Shown: positions 26,288 through 35,553, numbered from the stretch's first letter. The stretch: DNA of 64,000 nucleotides from Methanobrevibacter sp. YE315 (GCF_001548675.1 NZ_CP010834.1:124001-188000); one strand, 5' to 3'. A program made the numbers and translations. The notes: generated by a model not told the origin, from the letters alone.

Positions 26288-28697
26288 GTCTAGGAAATGG
26301 AAATGTAATTGTCTCGTTTACCGCAGTGTATTTGTAGTTGCCTCCATATGCAACAACAACGGTTAATCGATTTATGATTCCGTCAACATCAAAGTAGACA
26401 TTGCCGTTTGAGCCTATCGCAAGCCTGTAGGTTGTTCCTTCATAGGTAACTCTTAAATAGCCTGTTGCATCACTGTTTATGCTAACTGTGATACGTGTAA
26501 ACCTTGGACTTTCATAATAGGTTGTGCCAACCTGAATTCTTGGCTTGTATTTTGTTACAGTGAAATAAGCTGTTTTTGTTTGTCCCCTAAAGTTGTTGCT
26601 TCCTGCATAAGCTACACTTGCGGAATAGCTGCCGGCCTTTAATCCGGAAACGCTTAAGGTTGCGGTACCATTAACGATTTGAACCCTTTTAGTGACGCCA
26701 TTAACGGTGATTTTTACAAACCCGTTGACATTGTCCGCCATTTTGACATTGATGACGGCGTCATGGCCAACCTTGATGCTTTTGACGGAAACGGATTTGA
26801 TTGGAGTTCCTTTGCTGACGTTGAAGGTAGCGTTTAAGGTCTGGGCATTGTAGTTTGAGGTGCCTGCATAGATTGCAGTGACTTCATATGTGCCGACTCT
26901 TAAACCTGAAAATGAAGTGTTTGCAGTATGGTTAATGATTTGGGTCCTGACAGCCTTGCTGTTTACAATGATTTTGACAAAGCCGTTGACGTAGCTTGAA
27001 AATTCAACGGTGACTGTTTCGTCATTGCCGTAGGTAATTGAAGGGGCGGAAATTGAAGTCATTGGAGTTCCTTTAAGAACTTCAAAGCAAGATGAAGCCT
27101 CTTCAGCATAGTATCTGTAGTTTCCACCGTATTTTATGGTAAAGTTATGTGTTCCTACCTTTATGCCGCTGACATATGCAACTGCCTTTCCCTTTGTGAT
27201 TTTTGCTTTGTAGTCCTTGCCTTCGATTAGTATATGCACATAACCGGTGGCATCCTTGGCCGTTTCGACTTCAATCATAGTGGATTCGCCGAAATATGTT
27301 TTTTCGGATGGGCAAACAGTGATTCCCTGATATGTTTTTCCCACGACAAGGTTGCTTGAAACGGTTTGGGCGCTGCAGTTTGAGTTTCCGTCATAGCTTG
27401 CCACAATTTCATAGGTTCCCTCACTTAAAGCGTCTGCAGTAACAATTGCCTTGCCTGAGCTGATGGCAGAGGTATATGTTCTGTTGTTTACAGCAATCCT
27501 CACATTCCCATATGCGTTTTTGGATATGGCAACTTCAATGTCGAAACTTTTATTAGGAAGCGCAAAATCAGTGGATATGATTATGTGCGGTGATTCCAAT
27601 ACTGTGCAGTTGTATGCATTTCCCTTATAGATTGGACCGCCCGGAGAATACCATCCTATAATGGAACAGTCGGTGGCATTCCCGTTAAAGATTGCAGCAC
27701 CATTCTTTTCGGCAGAACAGTTTGTGAAAAAACAGTTGTTGGCATTCGCCGAATAGATTCCGCCTCCATATTTGACGGCGGAACAGTTGTCAAAAGTGCA
27801 GTTGCGAATATTGCTTATGGTATTGTATGAATAGAATGCTCCCCCGTTTCCACCGGAATGGCAATTGGTGAAAATGCAGTCTTCCAGATTGGAAGTTGCA
27901 TAGATTCCTCCGCCGATTTCTTCGGCAGAACAGTTTTCAAAAGAGCATTTTTTCACATTCAGCTTCCCGAAATATAAAATGCCCCCTCCTTTTCCACCGG
28001 AATGGCAGTTCACAAACAAACAGTTTTGAACATTTCCGTTGGCTGCAGAAAAGTAAACGCCGCCACCGGATTTGGTTGCATAACAGTTTTCAAAAGAGCA
28101 GTTGTTTGCATTTCCGTTAACGATTCCACCGCCATTATTGGCAGAACAGTTCACAAATGAGCATTCATATGCATTAAAGTTGTAAATGGCACCACCTGCT
28201 CCAGCAGAACAGTTCACAAAGCAGCAGCCATAGGCATTGCCTCTGACTGTGGTATAGATTGCCCCGCCAAGACTATCGCAGGAGCAGTCCTTGAAAGAAC
28301 AGTTATAGATTGTGCATGTTCCGTTCACTGCGGAATTGATGGTGTTGATAAAATTGATGTTTTTCAATATGACGTTAGTGTTTTTCACGTTGAAAACGTT
28401 TGATGCCCTGCTTGCATCAATGGTATGATTTTTACCGTCAACCGTTATTGCATCTCCAATGTCGATGCCGCTTTTGTGTGACCCGTCATTGACGTAGTCG
28501 TTTTCCAGGTACACTGTCTGGCCGCTTGAAGCGTTTTCAACCAGGCTTGCCAAATCAGCAAAGCTTCCGGTCTCTTCAAGAGGACTTTCACCTAGAACCT
28601 CATCAGCCGAAGCATTTTCATCAGCTGCACTAACGGCTCCCATTGTGATGATAACCAGAATCAACAGGCCGATTACCATCACCTTATCAAATTTCAT
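26283..28697 (-). CDS. Adhesin-like secreted protein: beta-helix plus Ig-like repeats
   Basis: From the ATG at 28697, behind GGGAGGTTAT, the protein has about 804 residues. It has a signal peptide (MKFDKVMVIGLLILVIITMG then AVSAAD). Residues 90-380 form a right-handed beta-helix with about 12 imperfect Cys-containing repeats of the form NCSFENCSA..GGGIYx. The C-terminal 430 residues hold four to five Big_3/Ig-like domains (GFVKITVNG...GTYEVTAIYAGTSNYNAQT). No C-terminal membrane anchor is visible. Such proteins coat Methanobacteriales cells and are thought to mediate adhesion; the ligand is unknown. It is divergent from a small secreted-protein gene. Confidence 0.85.
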   Translation of the reverse strand: MKFDKVMVIGLLILVIITMGAVSAADENASADEVLGESPLEETGSFADLASLVENASSGQTVYLENDYVNDGSHKSGIDIGDAITVDGKNHTIDASRASNVFNVKNTNVILKNINFINTINSAVNGTCTIYNCSFKDCSCDSLGGAIYTTVRGNAYGCCFVNCSAGAGGAIYNFNAYECSFVNCSANNGGGIVNGNANNCSFENCYATKSGGGVYFSAANGNVQNCLFVNCHSGGKGGGILYFGKLNVKKCSFENCSAEEIGGGIYATSNLEDCIFTNCHSGGNGGAFYSYNTISNIRNCTFDNCSAVKYGGGIYSANANNCFFTNCSAEKNGAAIFNGNATDCSIIGWYSPGGPIYKGNAYNCTVLESPHIIISTDFALPNKSFDIEVAISKNAYGNVRIAVNNRTYTSAISSGKAIVTADALSEGTYEIVASYDGNSNCSAQTVSSNLVVGKTYQGITVCPSEKTYFGESTMIEVETAKDATGYVHILIEGKDYKAKITKGKAVAYVSGIKVGTHNFTIKYGGNYRYYAEEASSCFEVLKGTPMTSISAPSITYGNDETVTVEFSSYVNGFVKIIVNSKAVRTQIINHTANTSFSGLRVGTYEVTAIYAGTSNYNAQTLNATFNVSKGTPIKSVSVKSIKVGHDAVINVKMADNVNGFVKITVNGVTKRVQIVNGTATLSVSGLKAGSYSASVAYAGSNNFRGQTKTAYFTVTKYKPRIQVGTTYYESPRFTRITVSINSDATGYLRVTYEGTTYRLAIGSNGNVYFDVDGIINRLTVVVAYGGNYKYTAVNETITFPFPRQ

Positions 28698-28808
28698 AAG
28701 ATAACCTCCCAATGTTAATATTTTATTGCGCTCTGTATATTAAATTTTACATTTTTCGCAAGGATTAAATCAGAAAAGGCCTAAATTAATAAATATTGAG
28801 GTGTAAGC

Positions 28809-29270
28809 ATGGATAAAAAATGGATTTTATTGTGCATGATGTTTTTAGTATCCCTCGTTATCGGAAGCGTCGGCGCCGCCGAATTGGAAAGCCATGACTT
28901 TGGCGACTACTTTTCAATGGACGTGCCTAAAGGCACTGACTTTTCAAATGAGACAATAATCTCTGCTGAAAACGGAACAACACAGGTAGTGGCGGTCTTC
29001 ATGGGAGGCGATTTGGAGATAGTGTACTTGAACTCAACAAAGGATTTTGATAAAAATGCAACAGACCATTTCAAGGTGATATTTGAAGCGATTTATCCGA
29101 TGAACCTTAATCATAAAGGTCCGGAGGGAGATCTGATAATATTCGAGGCCGACGATGATGGTGATACCTATCCGGTTGTAGTAAAAACAAGCGGAAATGA
29201 GCTGGTGTATGTCATCGGCGATGATTTGAATCTGATTAAGGAAATGGGTAATACTATAAAGTTTGATTAG
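28809..29270 (+). CDS. Small secreted protein, unknown function
   Basis: This 153-residue protein has a signal peptide (MDKKWILLCMMFLVSLVIGS then VGAAE). The mature part is beta-rich and acidic: HDFGDYFSMDVPKGTDF, then TTQVVAVFMGGDLEIVYLNS and VVVKTSGNELVYVIGDD. It looks like a single compact domain and resembles the secreted protein at 6.7 kb and the extracellular part of the protein at 36.8 kb in layout. It shares a 96-nt divergent region with the adhesin gene. GAGGTG precedes the ATG. Confidence 0.7.
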   Translation: MDKKWILLCMMFLVSLVIGSVGAAELESHDFGDYFSMDVPKGTDFSNETIISAENGTTQVVAVFMGGDLEIVYLNSTKDFDKNATDHFKVIFEAIYPMNLNHKGPEGDLIIFEADDDGDTYPVVVKTSGNELVYVIGDDLNLIKEMGNTIKFD

Positions 29271-29414
29271 GATTTTCTTTAATTTCGTTGAATAAGTTAT
29301 ATTCGTGGTGTTTAGTGCAAGTTGGGTAGGCATTTTCATTTGCATCACATATTTATTAATTGTTTTATGTTGGATTTATATTGTTTTATACACAATATTA
29401 TAATAGGTGTTAAA

Positions 29415-30007
29415 ATGGATAATAAAAACATAATTATAATTCTTATAGTTGTAATTGCTATTCTTTTAATAGCATTGGGTTTTACTCTTTTACCAGCACT
29501 CAACGCAAAACAAGACTGTAAATAGCTATTACAAGCAATGAAACTTTATATAATGGAGATAATTTAACTGTTAAATTAACAGACATGAATGGAACTTCAA
29601 TTAGTGGTGAAACTGTTAATATAACAATCATTGATGAAAATAATTCAAAAGATTACGAATCTGTTGTCACAGATTCTAAAGGTGTGGGAGTACTTAAATT
29701 AAATAAAACTGCTGGAAAATATACTGTTAACTGCACTTATGGTGTAAATGAGAATTATACTGGAAACAGTACTCAGAAAAAATTAACAATTGAGGAAGTT
29801 GTTAAAGAGGAAGTTGCAGTTCAACAAACTTCATCCGGGTCTTCAAGTTCTTCTAATTCACTAAATTATAATGAAAAATATAATTTTTATTATAATGATG
29901 AGGGAATTGTTGTTGACGTAAATGGTCATTATCCTACAATAGCCGGTAGAACTTATGATGACGTTATGGCGGAAGCAGAATATATTGAAGAGCATGGAAT
30001 GATTTAA
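29415..30007 (+). pseudogene. Anchored extracellular Ig-like protein, frameshifted near residue 36
   Basis: The first frame (29415-29525) encodes MDNKNIIIILIVVIAIL, a signal anchor, then LPALNAKQDCK and a stop. The second frame is open from just after a TAA and reads IAITSNETLYNGDNLTVKLT before the first ATG at 29585, continuing through an Ig-like domain (VGVLKLNKTAGKYTVNCTYG) and a Ser-rich linker to a short C-terminal domain (VDVNGHYPTIAGRTYDDVMA). Adding one A in the run at 29518-29522 joins them as KIAITS. So this is a one-base frameshift, genuine or from sequencing. Confidence 0.7.
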
Positions 30008-31344
30008 TTTATTCCTTTTTTAATTTTTTTATTTAATAATTTTTTACTAATCATAAAAGCTACTTTTGTTTTATCTCTTTTAAAGAAGTTAACATATGCA
30101 TTATCACCTTTCACTCCTTTTGGAGCTATTTCTAATAATTGATTTTTAAATCCATTAGTTGAAGTAGGCAGTAATTTGACATCTTCTTTATTGATAGCTA
30201 TCTTAATCTGATTATATGTTTTTTCGAAAGCATCCAAATCTTCATCATCAAATGTTATCTTTTTAACATCCTTTAAAATCCTAAATCCATTTCTGCTACC
30301 ATTAACTTCTTGATAGCATATCACGATTAAAGTAGTTTCTTCGAAATAATTTTTCCAGTAAGAATCCTTCCACTCTTCTTCAAAATCACTTAAACTTATA
30401 GTTTTAAATGACATTCTCTCACGGGGAGTTCCATCTTCCTTAATAGGCAAATTTTTAATTATAAAATTAGTTTTTGCAAATAATTCATCTTTTTCAGCTA
30501 ATTCATTATCTTTTCCAATTAACTCATCAGATATCATTTTGCTGATATGTTTTGGAACATTATTGCTATGGTCTATACCAGTAATCTCTTCAAGAATTTC
30601 CAATTGTGTTTTTCCAAAATAAGGCTTTAATTTATCCTTAACATATTCTTCGACGGTTTTGAAGTTTGTAATTGTTGTTAATTTAGGTTCAAGATTTTCT
30701 CTTAGGATACCTGTCATATAGGCATTTTTAAGTGAATATGCTCTTGGTTTTGGTAAGATATCCGAAAAAGGTTGTGTTGTTCTGTCAGAGGATGTTCTTG
30801 CTTTAGTACAGGCGCCTAGATAAGATGTGTCTCCTTCTGAAAGTTCATGTGCTTTCCCGTCTAGAACTTTCCTTTTTATTATTTCAAAATCGTTGTTAAA
30901 GATTTCAATATCTTTGCTCATATCGTATAACTGGTAATCTGTGATTAAAAAGTCTTTAGCTTCTTTTTTTGAGTCATATTCATACCATATGAGGAGCATT
31001 TTCCTGCATTTTCCAAGAACATGGCTGTTTTCAAAAGTTTCATTAATAATCTTATTGTAATCAATTTTACTTAAAACAAGTCTTTCTTTTGCTCTTAAAC
31101 TTCCATTTTTGTTTTTAACATAACCTGTAACTTTTAGTTCAATGTCAAGTTCTTCAAAATCAGCACGACTATCACTATTTATTTGATAGTCATAAAATCC
31201 ACTTTCAACAACATGGCCTAATAATCCTTTAGCCTGCTTTAAACTAGCAGTATCAAGTAGATGTTTAGAATCGATTTCTTTAAATGTTTTTCCTTTAATA
31301 TTTTCAGTATATTTAAGTAATTCTTCTTCAGTTTTGAATTTCAT
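30004..31344 (-). CDS. Sau3AI/MutH-type type II restriction endonuclease
   Basis: This 446-residue protein carries the MutH-like catalytic signature: LGHVVESG (Glu47), then RADFEELDIELKVTGY, giving Asp62, Glu69 and Lys71 with the same spacing as the D-E-K triad of MutH. Sau3AI is of similar length (about 490) with a C-terminal allosteric MutH-like domain, also expected here (residues 220-446). Family members cut GATC. It is divergent from a cytosine methyltransferase with an 80-nt shared promoter region. The region is AT-richer than core genes, consistent with acquisition. Confidence 0.85.
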   Translation of the reverse strand: MKFKTEEELLKYTENIKGKTFKEIDSKHLLDTASLKQAKGLLGHVVESGFYDYQINSDSRADFEELDIELKVTGYVKNKNGSLRAKERLVLSKIDYNKIINETFENSHVLGKCRKMLLIWYEYDSKKEAKDFLITDYQLYDMSKDIEIFNNDFEIIKRKVLDGKAHELSEGDTSYLGACTKARTSSDRTTQPFSDILPKPRAYSLKNAYMTGILRENLEPKLTTITNFKTVEEYVKDKLKPYFGKTQLEILEEITGIDHSNNVPKHISKMISDELIGKDNELAEKDELFAKTNFIIKNLPIKEDGTPRERMSFKTISLSDFEEEWKDSYWKNYFEETTLIVICYQEVNGSRNGFRILKDVKKITFDDEDLDAFEKTYNQIKIAINKEDVKLLPTSTNGFKNQLLEIAPKGVKGDNAYVNFFKRDKTKVAFMISKKLLNKKIKKGIN

Positions 31345-31424
31345 TTTTAATCATTACTTTCCAAATGCTCTGATTAATATTAATATATTGATAAACCAAT
31401 ATATAATATGTTGGAGAAATTGAT

Positions 31425-32681
31425 ATGGAAAAAACTGTTGTAGAATTATTTGCAGGTGTTGGAGGTTTCCGTTGTGGATTCAATGATGTTGAATTCGATG
31501 GCGGAACAGTTAAAGAACAAAATAATTGGAATTTTGTTTGGGCCAATCAATGGGAACCATCTACTAAAACACAAGCGGCATTTGATTGTTATATTGAAAG
31601 ATTTGGTGAAAATTCATGTGTATGTCAGGATATTGGTGAAGTTGATAAGACCACAATTCCAGACCACACTCTTTTGGTTGGCGGTTTTCCATGTCAAGAT
31701 TACTCTGTTGCAAGATCTCTTTCCAATGAAAAAGGTATCGAAGGTAAAAAAGGAGTTTTATGGTGGGAAATTGCTGAAGTTTTAGAGGCAAAGCAACCTC
31801 CTTTTGTTTTACTTGAAAATGTTGATAGACTTTTAAGATCTCCTTCAACTCAAAGAGGCCGTGATTTTGGCATAATGTTAAGATCACTTTTGGATAATGG
31901 TTATGCTGTTGAGTGGAGAGTAATTAACGCTGCAGAATATGGATTTCCTCAAAAAAGAAGAAGAGTCTTTATTTTTGCTTATCATGAATCTACTAATTAC
32001 TTTAAGGAAATGAAAAAATATTCTCCAGAACAAATAGTTTACTCTAATGGTATTTTTGCAAAAGAGTTCCCGATTAAGGATGTCAAATTAAAGAAAGGAA
32101 ATACTATTATTTCACAAGAAGAGTTTGAAGACATTGTTTATATTAGTGATGAATTTAATTTCCACTTTTTTAATGCGGGAATAATGGTCAATGGAATTAT
32201 TCATACATATAAAGTCGAACCAAAAGAGTGTAAAGAAATAACTACATTGGGTGACATTCTTGAGAAAGGTGAAGTTGATGAAAAATATTTCCTTCTAGAT
32301 GAAAAACTAGAAAAATGGACATTTTTAAAGGGATCAAAGAAAATTGAAAGAACAAAACCTAATGGTGAAAAATATTATTTTTCGGAAGGGCAACTCGCAT
32401 TTCCTGATAAGTTAGATGTTCCAGCAAGAACAATGCTTACAAGTGAAAGTACAACAAATAGGAGTTCACACGTTGTTAAAGATAAGGTTTCAGGTAATCT
32501 AAGAACATTAACTCCAGTTGAAGCAGAAAGAATCCAAATGTTTCCGGATAATTGGACAAATATAGAATCTAAGGCCATGACTGAAAGAAGAAGATATTTC
32601 ATGATGGGCAATGCATTAGTTGTTGGTGTTGTTCAAAAATTAGGCCATTATTTAGAAAAAATAGTTGAAGATGAAAATTAA
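31425..32681 (+). CDS. DNA (cytosine-5) methyltransferase, partner of the Sau3AI-like nuclease
   Basis: This 418-residue C5 methyltransferase has motif I ELFAGVGGFRCGF, the catalytic GGFPCQDYSVA with Cys90, VLLENVDRLL (motif VI), and EYGFPQKRRRVFIFA (motif VIII). The target-recognition region lies at about 200-310, and the C-terminal motifs IX-X contain PVEAERIQMFPDNW. Spacing and SLSNEKGIEGKKG resemble M.Sau3AI. It would protect the host genome at the site cut by the divergent nuclease, probably GATC (inference). GGAGA precedes the ATG. Confidence 0.9.
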   Translation: MEKTVVELFAGVGGFRCGFNDVEFDGGTVKEQNNWNFVWANQWEPSTKTQAAFDCYIERFGENSCVCQDIGEVDKTTIPDHTLLVGGFPCQDYSVARSLSNEKGIEGKKGVLWWEIAEVLEAKQPPFVLLENVDRLLRSPSTQRGRDFGIMLRSLLDNGYAVEWRVINAAEYGFPQKRRRVFIFAYHESTNYFKEMKKYSPEQIVYSNGIFAKEFPIKDVKLKKGNTIISQEEFEDIVYISDEFNFHFFNAGIMVNGIIHTYKVEPKECKEITTLGDILEKGEVDEKYFLLDEKLEKWTFLKGSKKIERTKPNGEKYYFSEGQLAFPDKLDVPARTMLTSESTTNRSSHVVKDKVSGNLRTLTPVEAERIQMFPDNWTNIESKAMTERRRYFMMGNALVVGVVQKLGHYLEKIVEDEN

Positions 32682-32763
32682 CCACCTTCATAACCGCACG
32701 ATTAAATCTTTTTTTTCCCATTTTTCTATATAATTTAATTTTAAATTTTAAATAAAGCTCTAA

Positions 32764-33219
32764 TTAATAGTAATTGTCCCCAGAATCTCCACCATCATCA
32801 GGATAATAATCGTATGTGTGCTCAACGGTAGGGGTATCATCATACATCCAACCATACTCTTCGGGATATGCTTCAAACAGTTTCTGGTTTGCGTATTCAG
32901 CGCCTTCCCCTGTCTGGTAATACGGATTTTTTGCACAGCTGGTACATACTTTTCCTTGGGTAAATTCATTATTTGCCTCTGAAGCGCTCAATGCCTTTCC
33001 GCAAATCGCACAGTAGCCGTATTGTCCGCTTTCAGAACTGCTGGTGGATGTCTTTTCAACCAATGTAGCATTTTTCACGGTCTTGTTTTTCAGTGTAGTG
33101 TTGTTGGCCATTGGCTTTCCGTCATCCTGATGAGGGGTAAGTGCAAAGTATCCTGCAACAATCAGGAGGACTGCAATCACTGCTACCATGGCCACTATTA
33201 TTTTCTTTTCGTTTTCCAT
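32764..33219 (-). CDS. Membrane-anchored extracellular zinc-ribbon protein
   Basis: This 151-residue protein has an N-terminal signal anchor MENEKKIIVAMVAVIAVLLI then VAGYFAL. A Thr/Ser-rich linker leads to a zinc ribbon (YCAICGKALSA ... GKVCTSCAKN) and a Tyr/Asp/Gly-rich tail. The anchor is strikingly like those of the proteins at 29.4 and 36.8 kb. The function is unknown. The tail, rich in Asp and Tyr, suggests an extracellular disordered end. Confidence 0.7.
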   Translation of the reverse strand: MENEKKIIVAMVAVIAVLLIVAGYFALTPHQDDGKPMANNTTLKNKTVKNATLVEKTSTSSSESGQYGYCAICGKALSASEANNEFTQGKVCTSCAKNPYYQTGEGAEYANQKLFEAYPEEYGWMYDDTPTVEHTYDYYPDDGGDSGDNYY

Positions 33220-33340
33220 AATATATTATATGTACTTTATAGTTATTATGTGTTTAAGTTCGCCATGACCGAACACTTCATGGGCCTTCATTAACTATAT
33301 AATGGCTTGTTACCATATATTTAATCAGTCAGGTGATTAG

Positions 33341-33490
33341 ATGGCAGACAAAAGATTGGAACTTGCAAAAAACAAATTAGATGAACTTCAAAACAAGCTG
33401 GAAAAGGTCAAAGGCACACCAAGAGAAGAGGAATTCCAGCTCCAGATTGATAAGCTTCAGGAATTGATTAGACACCTTGAAAGCGAGTAG
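33341..33490 (+). CDS. Small coiled-coil protein
   Basis: This 49-residue protein reads MADKRLELAKNKLDELQNKL and on to QIDKLQELIRHLESE. It is a continuous amphipathic helix with Leu heptads, hence a likely coiled coil. AGGTGAT stands 3 nt before the ATG, a strong ribosome binding site. There is no membrane segment. Function is unknown. Confidence 0.7.
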   Translation: MADKRLELAKNKLDELQNKLEKVKGTPREEEFQLQIDKLQELIRHLESE

Positions 33491-33609
33491 ATGTTTTCAG
33501 CTGAGATAGCTATTTCATCAATGTTTAACTCTTTTTTTCTAATTTTTTTACATATTTTAACTTTAAATTTTAAATAAAGCTTTAATTTCTTTATTTTTTC
33601 CATTTTAAG

Positions 33610-33650
33610 ATGTAAGTAGGCACTTACATTCGAAAAGCTTTATATATGAG
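33610..33650 (+). promoter_or_regulatory. Shared operator-BRE-TATA promoter, copy 3 (perfect palindrome)
   Basis: The operator ATGTAAGT-AGGC-ACTTACAT at 33610-33629 has perfectly matching 8-bp arms. It is followed by tcgaaaagc and TTTATATAT (33639-33647). It points right, toward the hairpin-rich transcript with a 13-codon ORF. Confidence 0.75.
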
Positions 33651-33730
33651 CTTGTATAAACTAAATAGTAGGTAGGATGAGGCCTACGAAATTCCAAACT
33701 CAATAAAATAAATATCAAGAGGTGAAAATC

Positions 33731-33772
33731 ATGACACGCGCTATTAGGAGGTTAATGTATATGTGGATTTAA
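33731..33772 (+). CDS. Thirteen-residue micro-ORF in the operator-driven transcript
   Basis: The peptide is MTRAIRRLMYMWI. GAGGTGA precedes the ATG with good spacing, and a second AGGAGG occurs inside it. The peptide is short, basic and hydrophobic. It could be a leader peptide or a small membrane-active peptide; without a homologue this is only a candidate. A second operator-driven transcript at 38 kb has a 13-codon ORF of the same length. Confidence 0.35.
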   Translation: MTRAIRRLMYMWI

Positions 33773-33786
33773 AATCCCCCATTTAA

Positions 33787-33952
33787 CAATTATTATTCAT
33801 ATAAAAACTCATATTATCCATAACTCGGGAAAAACTTATTGTTTTTCCCCAATTTTCTCCATATAATCTATTGCAAATTATTATTCTTATAAAAACTCAT
33901 ATTTATTCATAACTCGGGAAAAACTCGTTGTTTTTCCCTTTTTCTCCATATG
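33787..33952 (+). repeat. Tandem duplication, two units of about 80-87 nt
   Basis: Unit 1 (33787-33873) and unit 2 (33874-33952) agree over most of their length: caattattattcatataaaa with caaattattattcttataaa, and identical aactcgggaaaaact cores. Each has one perfect 9-bp stem. Confidence 0.75.
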
Positions 33953-33960
33953 CTTTCTTT

Positions 33961-34141
33961 CTTAAATATCTTTTGACGGCCGATATGGCTTGCGGCGATT
34001 TTGAAAATCTTTGCCTGCATCAAAGGGAAAAGACATGATTTTAAAGTTAATTTAATTTGTCCCAAATCATTTAAAAATTATTCCAGCATCTGTTTATTCT
34101 ATTATTGATTATCGGACGATTTTTTTTCAAAAACGAAGTGC
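33961..34141. other. Spacer before the next operator
   Basis: No coding frame or clear structure is seen here. It ends directly at the operator of the 34.2 kb gene. Confidence 0.4.
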
Positions 34142-34177
34142 AAGCAAGTGCTTACTTGCGAAAATATTTATATAAAA
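34142..34177 (+). promoter_or_regulatory. Shared operator-BRE-TATA promoter, copy 4
   Basis: The core GCAAGT-GCTT-ACTTGC is perfectly paired (within 34142-34161), followed by gaaaat and TTTATATAAA. It points right to the secreted protein gene at 34.2 kb. Confidence 0.7.
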
Positions 34178-34246
34178 CACTTTTCAAATCTAATCATGCA
34201 GTAGTTATTATATGGAGGTTTTAAGTTTACATATAAATTCAAAGCA

Positions 34247-35452
34247 TTGTTGGTATTGACTGTATGCATATGCCTTTTTGCATGCGCATCAGGCACTTAT
34301 GCGGCCGATTCCGATAGTGTAAATGACAATAATCAAAGCTTAGTGGATGTTGACATCCCAGTCATGGAAGAAAGTTCCATGTGCGGTTTTACAGGATGTG
34401 CAGCGGAAAGCCCGGTTGCGGATGAATGTTTCATGTGCAGTTTCGTGGGCAGTGTAGCAGACATTCTGCCGGATGATGTTTCACAGATGAAGTCCGAAGC
34501 ACAGGTATCCAACGAATCGTTAGGCTGGGCCATAAATGATGTTTTCAGCACCCAATTGTCCATAAACAACACTGACAACCCTATTTTTGCAAACAGCCCT
34601 GAACAGTCCGTGGAAACACAAGGATTATGTGAACACGGAGATTGCAGTCATGATATGAAAGGCAACATCAAATACAACGCAGTAATCGCCGGAGAGGGCA
34701 TTGGCGATTATATGGTGCATTCATACGGTTATTATACTCAGATATGTACCGCCAGCGTCATGATCGTTCCAAGAAATGTGGATGAGGATGAAACAAGAAT
34801 CCGCAATCTAAAAAGCATATTGGCAATTGACTGCAGCCAAGGGTTATCAGAGTCAAACTGCGAAGGCAATCTCACCTCTTCAGGCATGGATATGAACGGA
34901 AATGCCGTTATAGATTACGCCGATTCGCTGTACAATAACTCTTCAGGCTTTGATTATGATGGATTGAAGGTAAATTTATACTGCGATAGACTGGACGTTA
35001 CAGACTACAATCTGGAATATTCAATAATTGCAAACCCCGACTTGATTATCGCAAATTCAAGCACTGGCTGTAGGGATGCCTATGACTTTTCTGCAACAGG
35101 CACTCTGACATTCAACAACAATATATATAAACACTGCTTAAAATACTTCGATGCAAGAAATACCATTACCGAAACACTGGCTTTTAATAACTCATTTTTA
35201 GGCAATGACTGTAATTGCGAATCCGCTTTTAATCTGGAATTGCCGATAATCGATTGCATCGTCGACGATAATTCAAGTTCAAATGCTACTATTTTTTGCA
35301 TAAATGCTATTTCATCATTCTTCATTTCATGGGAAAGTGAAATAGTTGCCGTAGATCTTATTCTGGCCGATTCACTTGTGATTGGACAATCCACACTTAG
35401 CTTATCCAATGACGGTGCGCACGCCTTATGCCAACGGGAGGTGGTCATCTAA
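34247..35452 (+). CDS. Cys-rich secreted protein, operator-controlled, start codon uncertain
   Basis: The frame encodes a signal peptide (FKALLVLTVCICLFACASGT then YAAD). About 380 residues follow, with repeated short Cys motifs at the N-terminus (SSMCGFTGCAAES, DECFMCSFVGS) and beta-helix-like stretches in the second half (NNNIYKHCLKYFDARN, LAFNNSFLGNDCNC). The signal peptide begins before the first legal start, the TTG at 34247, which lies 28 nt from the GGAGG at 34214-34218. A single change at 34223 (AAG for ATG) would restore an ideal start. So it is either a TTG-started gene or one that has lost its start. There is no membrane anchor at the C-terminus. Confidence 0.6.
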   Translation: MLVLTVCICLFACASGTYAADSDSVNDNNQSLVDVDIPVMEESSMCGFTGCAAESPVADECFMCSFVGSVADILPDDVSQMKSEAQVSNESLGWAINDVFSTQLSINNTDNPIFANSPEQSVETQGLCEHGDCSHDMKGNIKYNAVIAGEGIGDYMVHSYGYYTQICTASVMIVPRNVDEDETRIRNLKSILAIDCSQGLSESNCEGNLTSSGMDMNGNAVIDYADSLYNNSSGFDYDGLKVNLYCDRLDVTDYNLEYSIIANPDLIIANSSTGCRDAYDFSATGTLTFNNNIYKHCLKYFDARNTITETLAFNNSFLGNDCNCESAFNLELPIIDCIVDDNSSSNATIFCINAISSFFISWESEIVAVDLILADSLVIGQSTLSLSNDGAHALCQREVVI

Positions 35453-35553
35453 ACGTCGCTTGCCCGGATTTCGAATTTCTAATTATTTGGAAAGCCGTCA
35501 TTTGCTTTTCGTGGAGCTATTTTGAAAAAAATATGGGTGCGAGGTGGGTTGAA

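Larger units (their letters stand above)
33665..33960 (+). ncRNA. Candidate operator-driven short transcript with tandem hairpin modules
   Basis: The expected start lies about 25 nt after the TATA box of the shared promoter. The region contains a 13-codon ORF at 33731, then two tandem modules of about 85 nt (33787-33873 and 33874-33952), each carrying tataaaaactcata, then aactcGGGAAAAAC and a stem closed by GTTTTTCCC. The hairpins at 33827-33849 and 33916-33938 are followed by T-rich runs and look like duplicated terminators. No longer ORF exists. Confidence 0.5.

Noticed and set aside
33787-33952. Possible CRISPR array
   Set aside because: Only two units, with no spacer-like variable segments; better explained as a tandem duplication of a hairpin module.
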